NCBI RefSeq assembly: GCF_014695725.1
Contig: NZ_JACJOU010000031.1
Coordinates: 62,001-126,000, forward strand
Length of the DNA: 64,000 nt
Source of the DNA: Microcoleus sp. FACHB-672
GTDB taxonomy: Bacteria; Cyanobacteriota; Cyanobacteriia; Cyanobacteriales; Oscillatoriaceae
Direction of reading: 5' to 3'
Part shown: positions 8,174-16,744 of the stretch, one piece after another
How positions within the stretch are numbered: the stretch's first letter is position 1
Layout: every line of letters begins with the position of its first letter
The notes under the pieces: generated by a model
Database searches by the model: none
Told to the model about the DNA's origin: nothing
What the model saw: only the letters and a program-made list of their open reading frames with translations
Position numbers and translations under genes: made by a program

Positions 8174-9325
8174 ATGAAAATTCTGCTGCTAAGCGTTCAC
8201 CCACCAGAAGGGGGTGGTTCAGCCTACTCGAGCCAAGAACTTGCGAGTGGATTGCGCTGCCTTGGCCATGAAGTTCTTCATTTATCGCCTTATAAATCGG
8301 CAGCATCTAGAGCCGAATACCAGGGATTAAACTGGTTTCCCGCTGATTTTCCTGCGGATATTGGCATTAGTTTACAGGCTCAATCAGATATCGATAATTA
8401 CGCTCAAGCTGCTTATCTAAAGCACGGCCCTTTCGATTATGTAATCCTAGGTCGTGAGTCATTTCTTTGGCATCTGCCGGCTCTCCGTCTTGTTCATTAT
8501 GATAAGCCGGTTATTCTCATCTGTCGGGGAGCATATATCAACCGTCTGGTTGGCGGCGATCCGATAGAAGAAAAGCTAAGAGAACAACTGATCAAACTCT
8601 ACCGAGGTTGCGATCTCATCGTTTGTATCGCTCGCCATCTCGCTAAATCTATAAATCGTGTAGTTGAAGCCAACAATACTTTTTTTCTCCCTAACCCAAT
8701 TGTATTGCCTTCATTTAACCAGGCTGATATCAAAATACCGGCAGCCGGTGAGCCAATTCATTTATTGATGGCGGCTCAAATTAAGCCGAGAAAAAGACCT
8801 TTAGATGCCATTGAAATTATACGAATTTTGGTGGAGCGGCAAGTTGATGTCCACCTGACTATTTGTGGGGATGGATCGGACATGAAAGCAATGTTAAATC
8901 TAATCAATCACTACGGCTTAGAAAAACATATTCTTGTTAAAGGTCGTGTTGACCGGCAGGAAGTGCTTTCTTGTCTCAATCGTGTAGAAACCGTATTGTT
9001 GTGTTCAGAAAATGAAGGCCGGCCTCGCATTCTTCAAGAAGCGATTGCAGCCGGTAAGGGAGTTGTTGCCTACGATAATGCCGGTTCCCGCGAGGTTCTT
9101 ACTGAATGGTCAACTCAATGGCCTTTAGGCCGTCTGATTCCGATTGGAAATACTCAGGCAGCGAGTCAGGCAATTTTAGATTTAGCCAACTATTTACGCT
9201 CAAAACCAGAACCTTTGCCACCGCTACAACTGCCCCAACCTCTTGAAGTTACTTATCAGTATGAAGCCATGTTAAAAGCTTTAAAAAGTCAGCCGGTTGC
9301 TCAAGCTGAACTCCATCCTGTTTAA
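8174..9325 (+). CDS. GT4-type glycosyltransferase (GT-B fold)
   Basis: 383 residues. The N-terminal half begins KILLLSVHPPEGGGSAYSSQELASGLRCLGHEV, the usual acceptor-side Rossmann start of family 4 transferases. The C-terminal half carries LLMAAQIKPRKRPLDAIEII, LTICGDGSD, LVKGRVDRQEV and SENEGRPRILQEAIAAGKGVVAYDNAGSREVL; the E(x7)E-like block around the last motif binds the nucleotide-sugar. The enzyme would transfer a sugar from an activated donor to a lipid-linked or glycan acceptor at the cytoplasmic membrane. It is the first gene of a co-directional set with the transferase-sulfotransferase fusion and an ABC exporter, suggesting one glycan pathway. Donor and acceptor cannot be deduced. 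Confidence 0.88.
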   Translation: MKILLLSVHPPEGGGSAYSSQELASGLRCLGHEVLHLSPYKSAASRAEYQGLNWFPADFPADIGISLQAQSDIDNYAQAAYLKHGPFDYVILGRESFLWHLPALRLVHYDKPVILICRGAYINRLVGGDPIEEKLREQLIKLYRGCDLIVCIARHLAKSINRVVEANNTFFLPNPIVLPSFNQADIKIPAAGEPIHLLMAAQIKPRKRPLDAIEIIRILVERQVDVHLTICGDGSDMKAMLNLINHYGLEKHILVKGRVDRQEVLSCLNRVETVLLCSENEGRPRILQEAIAAGKGVVAYDNAGSREVLTEWSTQWPLGRLIPIGNTQAASQAILDLANYLRSKPEPLPPLQLPQPLEVTYQYEAMLKALKSQPVAQAELHPV

Positions 9326-9440
9326 AGGTAATTTTCTATATTTCCCTATTTAGTAATCGAGAAATATAAAGAATTCAGGTTAAGGCCGACTTTAGGTATA
9401 AAAATACTAATGTAAAAGGTTGAAAGAAGAAGCTTAACTC

Positions 9441-10838
9441 ATGAAAAAAATATCTTTGGTTTTTAGAACCATTGGAGAAAGAACATCTAATATTGCTTTA
9501 GACTTAGCCATCCAAAATATCCAACCGGATCAAGTTCATATTATTGATCAGGTTAAACCCTTTTCCCTAGCTGTTCAACAAATGCTGAAGATTGACTATC
9601 ATTGTGATTTTGTCGTCTTCATGGATGCTGACTGTTTAATTGTGGAGGATTTAACGCCTTTTCTTCAGAAAAATAATGCTCCTTATATAGACTGTTACGT
9701 TTTGGATAAATTCAGAGGTTATATTCATTGCGGCGTCCACATTGCGAGAATAGATGTTGTCAAAGCAATGCAAAATATCAAAGAGCCAAAGGATGACCCC
9801 AAATATGTGCTAAGACCTGAATCTAGAATTCGGGATTTAGCAATGAAACAATTAAACTTTAAAAAAGATTTCAAACGATTTAATATTTTTCATGACTTCT
9901 GTCAATATTATCGAGATATTTTTGCCAAATACGCTCTGAGGGAACTGAGAAGTCGTACAGATTATCAGCGAGCAAAACTAAATTTTATTCAAGAAGATTG
10001 GGAAATACAAGATGAAAACTTAGATTTTAAAGTGGCTAAGTTGGCAATTAACTATGCCAGAAAATACCTCAACACTCATGCCTCTGTTAAAGAAATTGCA
10101 AAATTTATTGAAGATTTACCCAATATCGCTATTGACCAATTAAATAAAAAAAATATTTCAGAAAAGCCTGATTTAACTTTGAAAGAATTAGAAAAAATAT
10201 CCATACCATTCAAAATAAAAAGCAAAATACATCAAAAAAACTATAAAATATTTGGAATTGGACTTAGCCAAACTGGGACGAGATATCTAGCACAAGCATT
10301 GACAAGGCTAGGATTCAGTGCGATACACTCCCCCGATGACGATTTAACATTAAAAGAACTCCTCACAGGAAAGTATGATTTTTCAATATTAGATGACTTC
10401 GATGCAATAACTGATATAACAGTTGCACCTTTTTACCCTCAGTTAGATCGACTATTTCCAAACAGTAAGTTTATTTTAACTCTATTATCTGATAAAGAAT
10501 CTTGGCTCAAGTCCCTAGAAGATCAGTGGACTATTCAGCCAGGGGAAGATTTACTCTCCGATCAAGACAAAAATACCCAGTACCGAAGATTAGTGCGGGT
10601 TGCAACCTACGGCACTTATGGTTTTAATAAAGAGCGTTTTTCTTATGTTTACGATCTGCATTGTAAAAATGTCATTGACTACTTTAAGAACCGCCCGGAA
10701 TCTTTGTTAATACTTAACGCAGAGACTGGAGAAGGCTGGGAAAGGTTAAGTTCATTTTTAAATCAACCACTTTTGGAGAATCCGTTTAAGAGTAAAAGCT
10801 CTGCAAAGGGCAAAATGAAGCAGGAATTATATAATTAA
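9441..10838 (+). CDS. Putative glycosyltransferase-sulfotransferase fusion
   Basis: 465 residues with two apparent modules. Residues 1 to about 200 look like a GT-A transferase: SLVFRTIGERT at the start, then FVVFMDADCLIVEDL with a DxD at 62-64 and a GYIHCGVHIARIDVV acceptor-side block. Residues 265 to 465 look like a sulfotransferase: KIFGIGLSQTGTRYLAQAL is the 5'-phosphosulfate loop (272-281), then YDFSILDDFDAITDITVAPFYPQLD and FPNSKFILTLLSDKESWLKSL, as in the Sulfotransfer_4-like group that uses PAPS. A charged, Lys-rich linker joins them. The gene is more AT- and Lys-rich than its neighbours, which may indicate transfer. It lies 115 bp after the GT4 gene and 26 bp before the exporter. The N-terminal assignment is weaker than the C-terminal one. 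Confidence 0.72.
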   Translation: MKKISLVFRTIGERTSNIALDLAIQNIQPDQVHIIDQVKPFSLAVQQMLKIDYHCDFVVFMDADCLIVEDLTPFLQKNNAPYIDCYVLDKFRGYIHCGVHIARIDVVKAMQNIKEPKDDPKYVLRPESRIRDLAMKQLNFKKDFKRFNIFHDFCQYYRDIFAKYALRELRSRTDYQRAKLNFIQEDWEIQDENLDFKVAKLAINYARKYLNTHASVKEIAKFIEDLPNIAIDQLNKKNISEKPDLTLKELEKISIPFKIKSKIHQKNYKIFGIGLSQTGTRYLAQALTRLGFSAIHSPDDDLTLKELLTGKYDFSILDDFDAITDITVAPFYPQLDRLFPNSKFILTLLSDKESWLKSLEDQWTIQPGEDLLSDQDKNTQYRRLVRVATYGTYGFNKERFSYVYDLHCKNVIDYFKNRPESLLILNAETGEGWERLSSFLNQPLLENPFKSKSSAKGKMKQELYN

Positions 10839-10864
10839 AGATAGGTAAAATACGGAAATTTTTA

Positions 10865-12715
10865 GTGAAAGCAGATTTAATTCTCAAGGTTGCCACGAAT
10901 GACCCCGGTGACTTACCGGACAGAGTATCGGTTAAAATACTGTGCCGGCGTCTGTTCACCTACATTTGGCAGAATAAGTCCCCATTACTAATTGGTTTAG
11001 GAACGATTGTTTGTCTTTCTCTGCTTCAGGTTCTCCTGCCTCAGATTACTCGCTATGTGATTGATATTGTCATTCCAGAAAAAAAATTTAATTACTTGCC
11101 TTGGGTAGCCGGTGCAATTTTATTCATTTCCTTCTTAATCGGAGTTCTTAACTTCTTTCGTAGTTACATGATGTCTCTGTTTGGACAGAGAACGATTGAT
11201 CAGATTAGAAATGACTTATACAAGCACCTTCAGAAACTTTCAATTGGCTTCTTCAATAACCAGCGAACTGGGGATTTAATGACCCGTCTGTCTCAAAATG
11301 TCAATACTATTGGCAATTTAGTGACGGCTGACATTGCGGATATTTTGGCAGATAGTTTTACGTTTGTGGTGATTGTCAGTTATCTGATTACCGCTGATTG
11401 GCAACTGACTTTGCTATTGCTGATTACTTGGCCTCTGATAATTTATCTGACTCAAGTTTTTGGTAAATCTATGCGAGAGGCTTATTTCGACGTTCAAATA
11501 CAAGCCGCAGCGGTTAATGATCATCTGCAAGATACTATTTCTAATATTAATATAATTAAGTCTTTTGGGAATGAGCAATATGAAATTAACCGTTTTTCGC
11601 AGCAAAGCCGCAATTATAGGGATGCCAATATTCGCGCTACGCGCCTTTGGTCAGTCTTCTTTCCATTAATTGACATTTTAAACAACCTTAGCACTGTTAT
11701 TGTTCTCGTTTTTGGTTCTTGGGAAGTGATGGTTGGGCGCTTGACAATTGGTGAACTTGCGGCTTTTCTCGCCTATATTAATCAAATGAATCAACCTATC
11801 AGGCGGTTTAGCAAAGTTATAAACCTGATGCAAAGAGTGGTTGTTGCCTTAGATAGAATCTTTGAAATATTTGATACAAAACCAGAAGTGGTTGAAAAGG
11901 AAGAATCTGTTAGTTTAAAGTCTTTGAAGGGAAGTATAAAATTTGAAGATATTGAGTTTGCATATAACCGTGAAAAGCCAGTTCTCGATAACTTTAACCT
12001 AGAAATTAAGACAGGAATGACAGTCGCTTTGGTCGGTTCTTCGGGTGCGGGAAAAAGCACAGTGGCTAAATTAGCAGCTCGTTTTTATGACCCTCAAAAA
12101 GGCCGGATCTTGATTGATGACTACGATCTGCTAGATGTGAGTTTAGAGTCACTGCGAGAACAAATAGGGATTGTTTCTCAAGAAACTTTACTTCTCTATG
12201 GCACTGTGCGCGACAACATTGCTTATGGAAAGCTAGATGCTACAGACCAAGAGATTGAAGAAGCCGCTAAAGCCGCTAACGCTCACGACTTTATTGTAAG
12301 CTTTCCTGATGGTTACAACTCCCTTATTAGTGAGCGTGGGGTGAATTTATCAGGGGGACAGAAGCAGCGTTTAGCAATTGCGAGAGTTTTGCTCAAAAAC
12401 CCTCAATTTATTGTACTAGATGAAGCAACTTCTGCTCTAGATACAGAGTCTGAGTCTCTCATTCAAGCGTCTTTAGAAAAACTATTTAAAGGTCGGACTA
12501 GCTTAGTCATTGCTCACCGGCTTTCAACTATCCAGCGGGCAGATTTGATTGTTGTGATGGAAGAAGGCCGCATTGTAGAAACTGGAACTCATGCAGAATT
12601 ACTTTCTAAAGAAGGACGGTACGCCCATTTACACGCGCTCCAGTTTCCACAAAAATACAGCCGGTTAACCCCACCAGAGATTCAGGAAGAAAAACTTGAA
12701 TCACTGATGGTTTGA
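10865..12715 (+). CDS. ABC exporter, fused permease and ATPase
   Basis: 616 residues, starting at GTG. It is a half-transporter that should work as a homodimer. An N-terminal six-helix exporter domain (residues about 30-340; FGQRTIDQIRNDLYKHLQKL, FFNNQRTGDLMTRLSQNV) is followed by a nucleotide-binding domain with Walker A GSSGAGKST (about 391), Q-loop IVSQETLL, signature LSGGQKQRLAIARVL (about 495), Walker B FIVLDEATSALD and the switch His in VIAHRLST. It resembles MsbA/lipid-A-type or multidrug exporters. Its position 26 bp after the fusion transferase suggests it exports that pathway's glycolipid or glycan. Its last 34 bp overlap the convergent PAP2 gene. Confidence 0.92.
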   Translation: MKADLILKVATNDPGDLPDRVSVKILCRRLFTYIWQNKSPLLIGLGTIVCLSLLQVLLPQITRYVIDIVIPEKKFNYLPWVAGAILFISFLIGVLNFFRSYMMSLFGQRTIDQIRNDLYKHLQKLSIGFFNNQRTGDLMTRLSQNVNTIGNLVTADIADILADSFTFVVIVSYLITADWQLTLLLLITWPLIIYLTQVFGKSMREAYFDVQIQAAAVNDHLQDTISNINIIKSFGNEQYEINRFSQQSRNYRDANIRATRLWSVFFPLIDILNNLSTVIVLVFGSWEVMVGRLTIGELAAFLAYINQMNQPIRRFSKVINLMQRVVVALDRIFEIFDTKPEVVEKEESVSLKSLKGSIKFEDIEFAYNREKPVLDNFNLEIKTGMTVALVGSSGAGKSTVAKLAARFYDPQKGRILIDDYDLLDVSLESLREQIGIVSQETLLLYGTVRDNIAYGKLDATDQEIEEAAKAANAHDFIVSFPDGYNSLISERGVNLSGGQKQRLAIARVLLKNPQFIVLDEATSALDTESESLIQASLEKLFKGRTSLVIAHRLSTIQRADLIVVMEEGRIVETGTHAELLSKEGRYAHLHALQFPQKYSRLTPPEIQEEKLESLMV

Positions 12716-13419
12716 TCGCTCAGTGGGTTGGCTTTAGTTAAATGGGGTTTAATTAGCAGGCTGACTCCCACTGCCCAAGCCACTGAAACCAGCCAGCCGG
12801 CTAAGATATCGCTGGGAAAGTGAACGCCTAAATATAGGCGTGTCCAAGCAATTCCTAATACAAAAAAGCTGCCAAATATCCCCACGAACCAGCACCACCG
12901 GCTGCCCCAAGTCAGAATGACTAAAACTGCTATTAGCGCCATGCTGGACATTGCATGACCGCTCGGAAACGCATAGTCATGCGCGGGTGGAAAGGATGAC
13001 TCCCACAGATGAGGACGTATGCGATGCATTAAACCTTTTGCTGTGCGGTTGATGATGGCGGTTCCCCCAAGCGTGGTTAGCAAATAGGCTAAAGATCGCC
13101 ACCGGCGTCGAACCAATAGCACCAGTGAAAGTACAACCGAAATTAAAAAGACGCCGTGAAACCCCCCAAATTGAGTTAGGAAAAGCGCAAAAGCATCCAA
13201 TTGCGCGTGTGTAGTTTCGTGAATTGCTAATAGGATCGATACATCCCACGCAAAGGCACCTTCATTGTTCCATATCTCGACGGCAAGCTCCTCAAAGATC
13301 AGCAAAGGTAAACACACTCCTACAAAGAGCGCCAGCAAAGGACGCCAGCGGGCAATAAATAGCTGCTTGAGGAAGCTGGAGAATGATTGAAGAAGCTGCT
13401 GAAAATTTGGTTGAGTCAT
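12682..13419 (-). CDS. PAP2-family membrane phosphatase
   Basis: 245 residues with about six predicted membrane helices. The three PAP2 catalytic blocks are visible: TAKGLMHRIRPHLWE (KxxxxxxRP type), FPSGHAMSSMALI (PSGH), and TRLYLGVHFPSDILAG (SRxxxxxHxxxD type, with T in place of the usual S). Such enzymes dephosphorylate phosphatidic acid, diacylglycerol pyrophosphate or undecaprenyl pyrophosphate at the membrane surface. The 3' end overlaps the ABC exporter gene by 34 bp on the opposite strand. Recycling of a polyprenyl carrier used by the adjacent glycan genes would fit, but family membership alone does not prove it. Confidence 0.9.
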   Translation of the reverse strand: MTQPNFQQLLQSFSSFLKQLFIARWRPLLALFVGVCLPLLIFEELAVEIWNNEGAFAWDVSILLAIHETTHAQLDAFALFLTQFGGFHGVFLISVVLSLVLLVRRRWRSLAYLLTTLGGTAIINRTAKGLMHRIRPHLWESSFPPAHDYAFPSGHAMSSMALIAVLVILTWGSRWCWFVGIFGSFFVLGIAWTRLYLGVHFPSDILAGWLVSVAWAVGVSLLIKPHLTKANPLSDQTISDSSFSS

Positions 13420-13472
13420 CGCTCTACTGAAACAAAAGTATTTACGTTAGCAATTATGACCTGGCGGGTCGA

Positions 13473-14489
13473 TTAAATTGAGTATGAGGGTGGAAAAGAT
13501 TTGGCATATTTCGGTTTTACATAAACCTGTTGTTGTGGCACCAAATTTAACTCATTAAATCGTTCTCGGCTGAGAATCGCATTGACAACTTGACCGTCCT
13601 CTAAAGCTAATTCCGCTTGAACTTCCCAACCAAGATTAATCAGTCGTTTGATCTTTGCAGGAGCAGCGGCCTCTTTTGGCTGGGTTGCTACGACTACATC
13701 GTGAGGGCGCACAAAAACTTCTGGAGGGGCTTTATCAACCTTATCGTTAGAGAAAAAGCGCGAACTACTGGGCAGAACATTTACCGGCCCAATAAAACTC
13801 ATCACAAATGGCGTAGCTGGCTGGTCATATATTTGAGCCGGCGTGCCGACTTGTTCAACTTTGCCCTTATTCATCACCACGATTTCATCAGAAACTTCCA
13901 TTGCCTCTTCCTGATCGTGGGTGACAAAAACGGTTGTGACGTTAACTTCAGCATGGAGCCGGCGCAACCAAACCCGTAAATCTTTGCGGACTTTCGCATC
14001 TAACGCCCCGAACGGCTCATCAAGTAGCAGCACTTTCGGTTCAACGGCTAGCGCTCGCGCCAGCGCCACCCGTTGCCGTTGACCCCCAGAGAGTTGGGAC
14101 GGATAGCGATCACCCATTCCCCTCAACTGTACTAACTCCAGCAGCTCTTCCACTCTTGCGTTTGTTCTAGCCTTGAGAGCGTTGCGGATCTCCAGACCAA
14201 ACGCAATATTCTGACGAACGGTCAAGTGTTTGAACAAAGCGTAGTGCTGAAATACAAAGCCGATCTTGCGGTCTTGGACACTCTTATGAGTAGCCTCCTC
14301 GTCCGCGATCCAAATTCTGCCGCTATCGGGAGTTTCTAAGCCAGCAACCAGCCTCAGCAAAGTGGACTTACCAGAGCCTGAGGGTCCCAGTAACGCCACT
14401 AGAGAACCACTTTTAATTTTTAGCTGAACTTCGTCAACAGCCTTAAAACTTTCGTAATGCTTGGATACGTTATCAATGATGATGTCCAC
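13473..14489 (-). CDS. cysA: Sulfate/thiosulfate import ATP-binding protein, CysA type
   Basis: 338 residues. Nucleotide-binding domain with Walker [13 protein letters not shown]-loop [24 protein letters not shown], signature [17 protein letters not shown], Walker [21 protein letters not shown] and switch [13 protein letters not shown]. The ALFKHLTV and VRKDLRxWLRRLH wording plus the C-terminal TOBE-like part ([20 protein letters not shown]) fit CysA, which energises the CysT-CysW permease with a sulfate-binding protein. None of those partners is in the window, so it works with distant genes or is an orphan. Its placement beside a sulfotransferase gene may be meaningful, since PAPS synthesis needs sulfate. 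Molybdate or other oxyanion ATPases are less likely alternatives. Confidence 0.85.
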   Translation of the reverse strand: MDIIIDNVSKHYESFKAVDEVQLKIKSGSLVALLGPSGSGKSTLLRLVAGLETPDSGRIWIADEEATHKSVQDRKIGFVFQHYALFKHLTVRQNIAFGLEIRNALKARTNARVEELLELVQLRGMGDRYPSQLSGGQRQRVALARALAVEPKVLLLDEPFGALDAKVRKDLRVWLRRLHAEVNVTTVFVTHDQEEAMEVSDEIVVMNKGKVEQVGTPAQIYDQPATPFVMSFIGPVNVLPSSSRFFSNDKVDKAPPEVFVRPHDVVVATQPKEAAAPAKIKRLINLGWEVQAELALEDGQVVNAILSRERFNELNLVPQQQVYVKPKYAKSFPPSYSI

Positions 14490-14515
14490 GATTAAGAGAG
14501 ACTCCTAAGAATAAA

Positions 14516-14543
14516 CTACGGTTTACCCATGAGTTTACCGTAG
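14516..14543. promoter_or_regulatory. Inverted repeat upstream of cysA
   Basis: ctacggt (14516-14522) and accgtag (14537-14543) form a 7-bp inverted repeat with a 14-bp spacer, 27 bp upstream of the cysA start on the minus strand. Location and spacing suit a dimeric regulator. The factor is unknown. Confidence 0.35.
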
Positions 14544-14582
14544 ATTGCGCCCTCTCGCTTAGTAGACTGAGAAAAAATTTAA

Positions 14583-14600
14583 TCTCGACAAGAGTCGAGA
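14583..14600. repeat. Short perfect hairpin
   Basis: tctcgac and gtcgaga flank a four-base loop (7-bp stem). It lies between the cysA start and the transposase remnant, and could be part of the cysA leader or of the old insertion boundary. Confidence 0.3.
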
Positions 14601-14655
14601 GACCTGACTGGGCGTTTGAATCAGGATGAAACGGTCAGTTTTTCTACTTTAGGTA

Positions 14656-15000
14656 ATGCACAAATCCGTTTCAAGTGGCCTCAACAATGCCGCGTGGCAG
14701 TTGATTGAAGCGATTGTGCCGGCTAAATCTGCCATTGGGCATCCTAGAGAAGTCGTTGATGCGATCTTCTGTGTGCAACGAGAACGCTACATCTGGCCGG
14801 CACTTGCCGAAGATGTTCCCCCTGCAAACCGTCTACGGCTGCATCTATGGCAGAAACTTGGCACCTGGCAGAGTTTGCATGATTGTTTACGCACCCAACG
14901 AAGAGAGGCGATGGACAAGAAGCCGCAAGCGAGTGTAGGTATCCTCGATTCTCGACTTCGCCCTACCAAAGACCTACGGATGACCTAAAAAAGGGAGGTC
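14656..15000 (+). pseudogene. Remnant of an IS5-type transposase, frameshifted and truncated
   Basis: Frame one reads AAWQLIEAIVPAKSAIGHPREVVDAIFCV, then WPALAEDVPPAN, then WQKLGTWQSLHDCLRTQRREAMDKKPQASVGILDSRL. This parallels the N-terminal half of IS5-group transposases (the REVVNAIFYVLRTGCxWRxLP, GTWxxIHDALR and ASxAIIDSQSVKT blocks). A second frame carries LPKMFPLQTVYGCIYG, the equivalent of FPPWQTVYGYF, so at least one frameshift pair interrupts it. A third frame near 14976-15000 gives DDLKKGGL, matching the block after the first Asp. The catalytic DDE C-terminal half is missing. It is a decayed insertion, not a functional gene. Confidence 0.75.
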
Positions 15001-15040
15001 TACAGCATTGTTGGTCTTTCTACCACGAAAGCTGTAGACC
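14997..15040. repeat. 10-bp inverted repeat after the transposase remnant
   Basis: ggtctacagc (14997-15006) and gctgtagacc (15031-15040) are perfect reverse complements separated by 24 bp. It could be a fold-back left by internal deletion of the element, or a hairpin terminator without a strong T-run. Confidence 0.4.
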
Positions 15041-15218
15041 TGAGCCGGTATTAGTTTCAGGCCGGCTCTCTATTCATAACTTTTTAAATACTTATTCCTT
15101 CAGTTCCCTACGTCCCAGATAATCTGCTAAGTACGCTTTTCTGGGCATACTTTTTCTCGATTTATTTTTTATTTTGATAAGTAGTTTATTAGAAATAGAT
15201 GTGCCAATACTTGCTTTT

Positions 15219-15860
15219 TCACTGTTGAAATTGCTGTAATAACCACGCACCAACTTGGGATTGATCTATCGTGCGAGAGCGTCGCAGTGCTTCTTCCAAA
15301 ATCGGCATTCCTAACCCTGGCAACACCAGAGACTCAGAAATGCGCCGGCTTCCTCCATTCTCAATCGCAAAGGCAATCATTCGTACATTTGCCACGTCTA
15401 CAATCCAGTATTCTTTTACCTGTAAATCTTCATACAGCAGCCGTTTTGCCCCCTGATCATCTGCGAGGGAAGTGTTGGCAACTTCAATGACTAATTCAGG
15501 AGGCGGATAGCGATCTAAATCAATAATTGATGTTCCCCAAGGAATTATTTGGGAATTATTGCCTATGTAATAGGAAATATCAGGCTGACACTCTTGAACC
15601 CCCATTTGCCGGTAAGTTGTGTTAGTTATCCCTTTTATCGGCATACCTTTAAGCGTGCAAAATAGATTTACAGCAACAGTAATAATCGTATTATCGCAGC
15701 CGTGGTCATGTCCCAGTGGTGTCATTTCAATTCTCAAATGTCCATTATGGTAGTAGCACTTGGCTTTTTCATAAGCTGGATTTTCGGTAATCTGGATGTA
15801 TTCTTCCCAAGTAGCCGGCACCCAAATATCACTCTTAATTTTAGTTTGTAAGTCGCTCAT
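15219..15860 (-). CDS. Uma2-family putative nuclease (1)
   Basis: 213 residues of the Uma2 (DUF820) family, a PD-(D/E)XK-like fold abundant in cyanobacteria and of unknown biological role. Visible motifs: VPATWEEYIQI at the N-terminus, YHNGHLRIEMTPLGHDHGC, CQPDISYYIG (conserved Asp) and PPELVIEVANTSLADDQGAKRLLYEDLQVKEYWIVDVAN, the core with the conserved E and downstream Lys. It is co-directional with the methyltransferase gene upstream, and a perfect 22-bp palindrome sits about 100 bp before its start. Five more Uma2 genes occur in this window. Confidence 0.88.
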   Translation of the reverse strand: MSDLQTKIKSDIWVPATWEEYIQITENPAYEKAKCYYHNGHLRIEMTPLGHDHGCDNTIITVAVNLFCTLKGMPIKGITNTTYRQMGVQECQPDISYYIGNNSQIIPWGTSIIDLDRYPPPELVIEVANTSLADDQGAKRLLYEDLQVKEYWIVDVANVRMIAFAIENGGSRRISESLVLPGLGMPILEEALRRSRTIDQSQVGAWLLQQFQQ

Positions 15861-15958
15861 GGCTTAATTTGATAGTGTGAGCATTCGCAAAATCTTCATC
15901 AAATTTTAACTTTCAAAAATTAGCTTGAGATGAAGCTAACCTTTGATGAGTTTATCTA

Positions 15959-15980
15959 TTTATGATAGCGCTATCATAAA
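15959..15980. promoter_or_regulatory. 22-bp perfect palindrome upstream of Uma2 gene
   Basis: Each arm is tttatgatagc, with no loop, so it is a perfect two-fold symmetric site. It lies 98 bp upstream of the Uma2 start and 28 bp beyond the end of the methyltransferase gene. Loop-free symmetry favours a homodimer's operator over a terminator. Related half-sites (tgatag) occur near 15870. Confidence 0.45.
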
Positions 15981-16008
15981 AGATAATAGTGCTATGTTCA
16001 TGTTCCAT

Positions 16009-16632
16009 TCATTTTTTTGCTTGAATGACTTGCAAACTGCCACCGGCATACAAAGCGTGCCGGCTCACTTCAAATCCCATCTCCGATAACAGAGCCGGCA
16101 CATCACTTTCAATAAGCTGCCAAGAAGTTTCTGTTTCAAACAACCACAAAAACACAGCAAAACCCGGCCAAAATAAAAGATTTGTGGGGCGATGAAAATC
16201 CACCATTGTAAAGATGCCGCCCGGTTTTAGCACCCGGTATACTTGTTGAAAAATTTGCCGGCGCTGTTGGGGTTCCATCTCGTGCATCGCCACACTTGTA
16301 TGCACAATCTCGAAATAATTGTCAGGAAACGGCATCTTTTCAGCAAATGCTTCTACATATTCAGCTTGGGGAACATTTTGCTGAGCTCGTCTCAGTGATA
16401 AAGGGGAAGCATCGAGGCCGGTAACAGATTGGGAGTATTTCACTAAAAATTGCGTTGCCTGACCGCTGCCGCAACAGAGATCGAGTATTTTTGTATCTTG
16501 ATTTATTGACAAATCTTGCAAAGCCAGCCGGCGAAATCTGCTCTCTCCACCGACGCTAAGGGCAGCAATGCGGGAAATCCCATCGTATAGCCATTGATAT
16601 CGATAACTCCAGTCTCTTAAAATTGTTGCCAT
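16009..16632 (-). CDS. Class I SAM-dependent methyltransferase
   Basis: 207 residues with a complete class I fold: motif I KILDLCCGSGQATQFL, motif II VTGLDASPLSLRRAQ, the AEYVEAFAEKMPFPDNYFEIVHTSVAMHEM block and RVLKPGGIFTMVDFHRP. The order and wording are of the UbiE/MenG-like Methyltransf_11 group. A C-terminal region (LLFWPGFAVFLWLFETE, then SEMGFEVSRHALYAGGSLQVIQAKK) may be membrane-peripheral. The substrate is unknown. It is divergent from hemH (112 bp apart), and many such cyanobacterial enzymes act on quinones or lipids, but that is inference. Confidence 0.88.
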   Translation of the reverse strand: MATILRDWSYRYQWLYDGISRIAALSVGGESRFRRLALQDLSINQDTKILDLCCGSGQATQFLVKYSQSVTGLDASPLSLRRAQQNVPQAEYVEAFAEKMPFPDNYFEIVHTSVAMHEMEPQQRRQIFQQVYRVLKPGGIFTMVDFHRPTNLLFWPGFAVFLWLFETETSWQLIESDVPALLSEMGFEVSRHALYAGGSLQVIQAKK

Positions 16633-16744
16633 TTCTCTAACCTTATTAAAAATATCTATCTATTAATCTTCACTCTTATTGCTAAAAAGGATATATTGTT
16701 AAAATCGGTAACAAAAATGAAAATACTGGGAAGCTGTAACTGCT

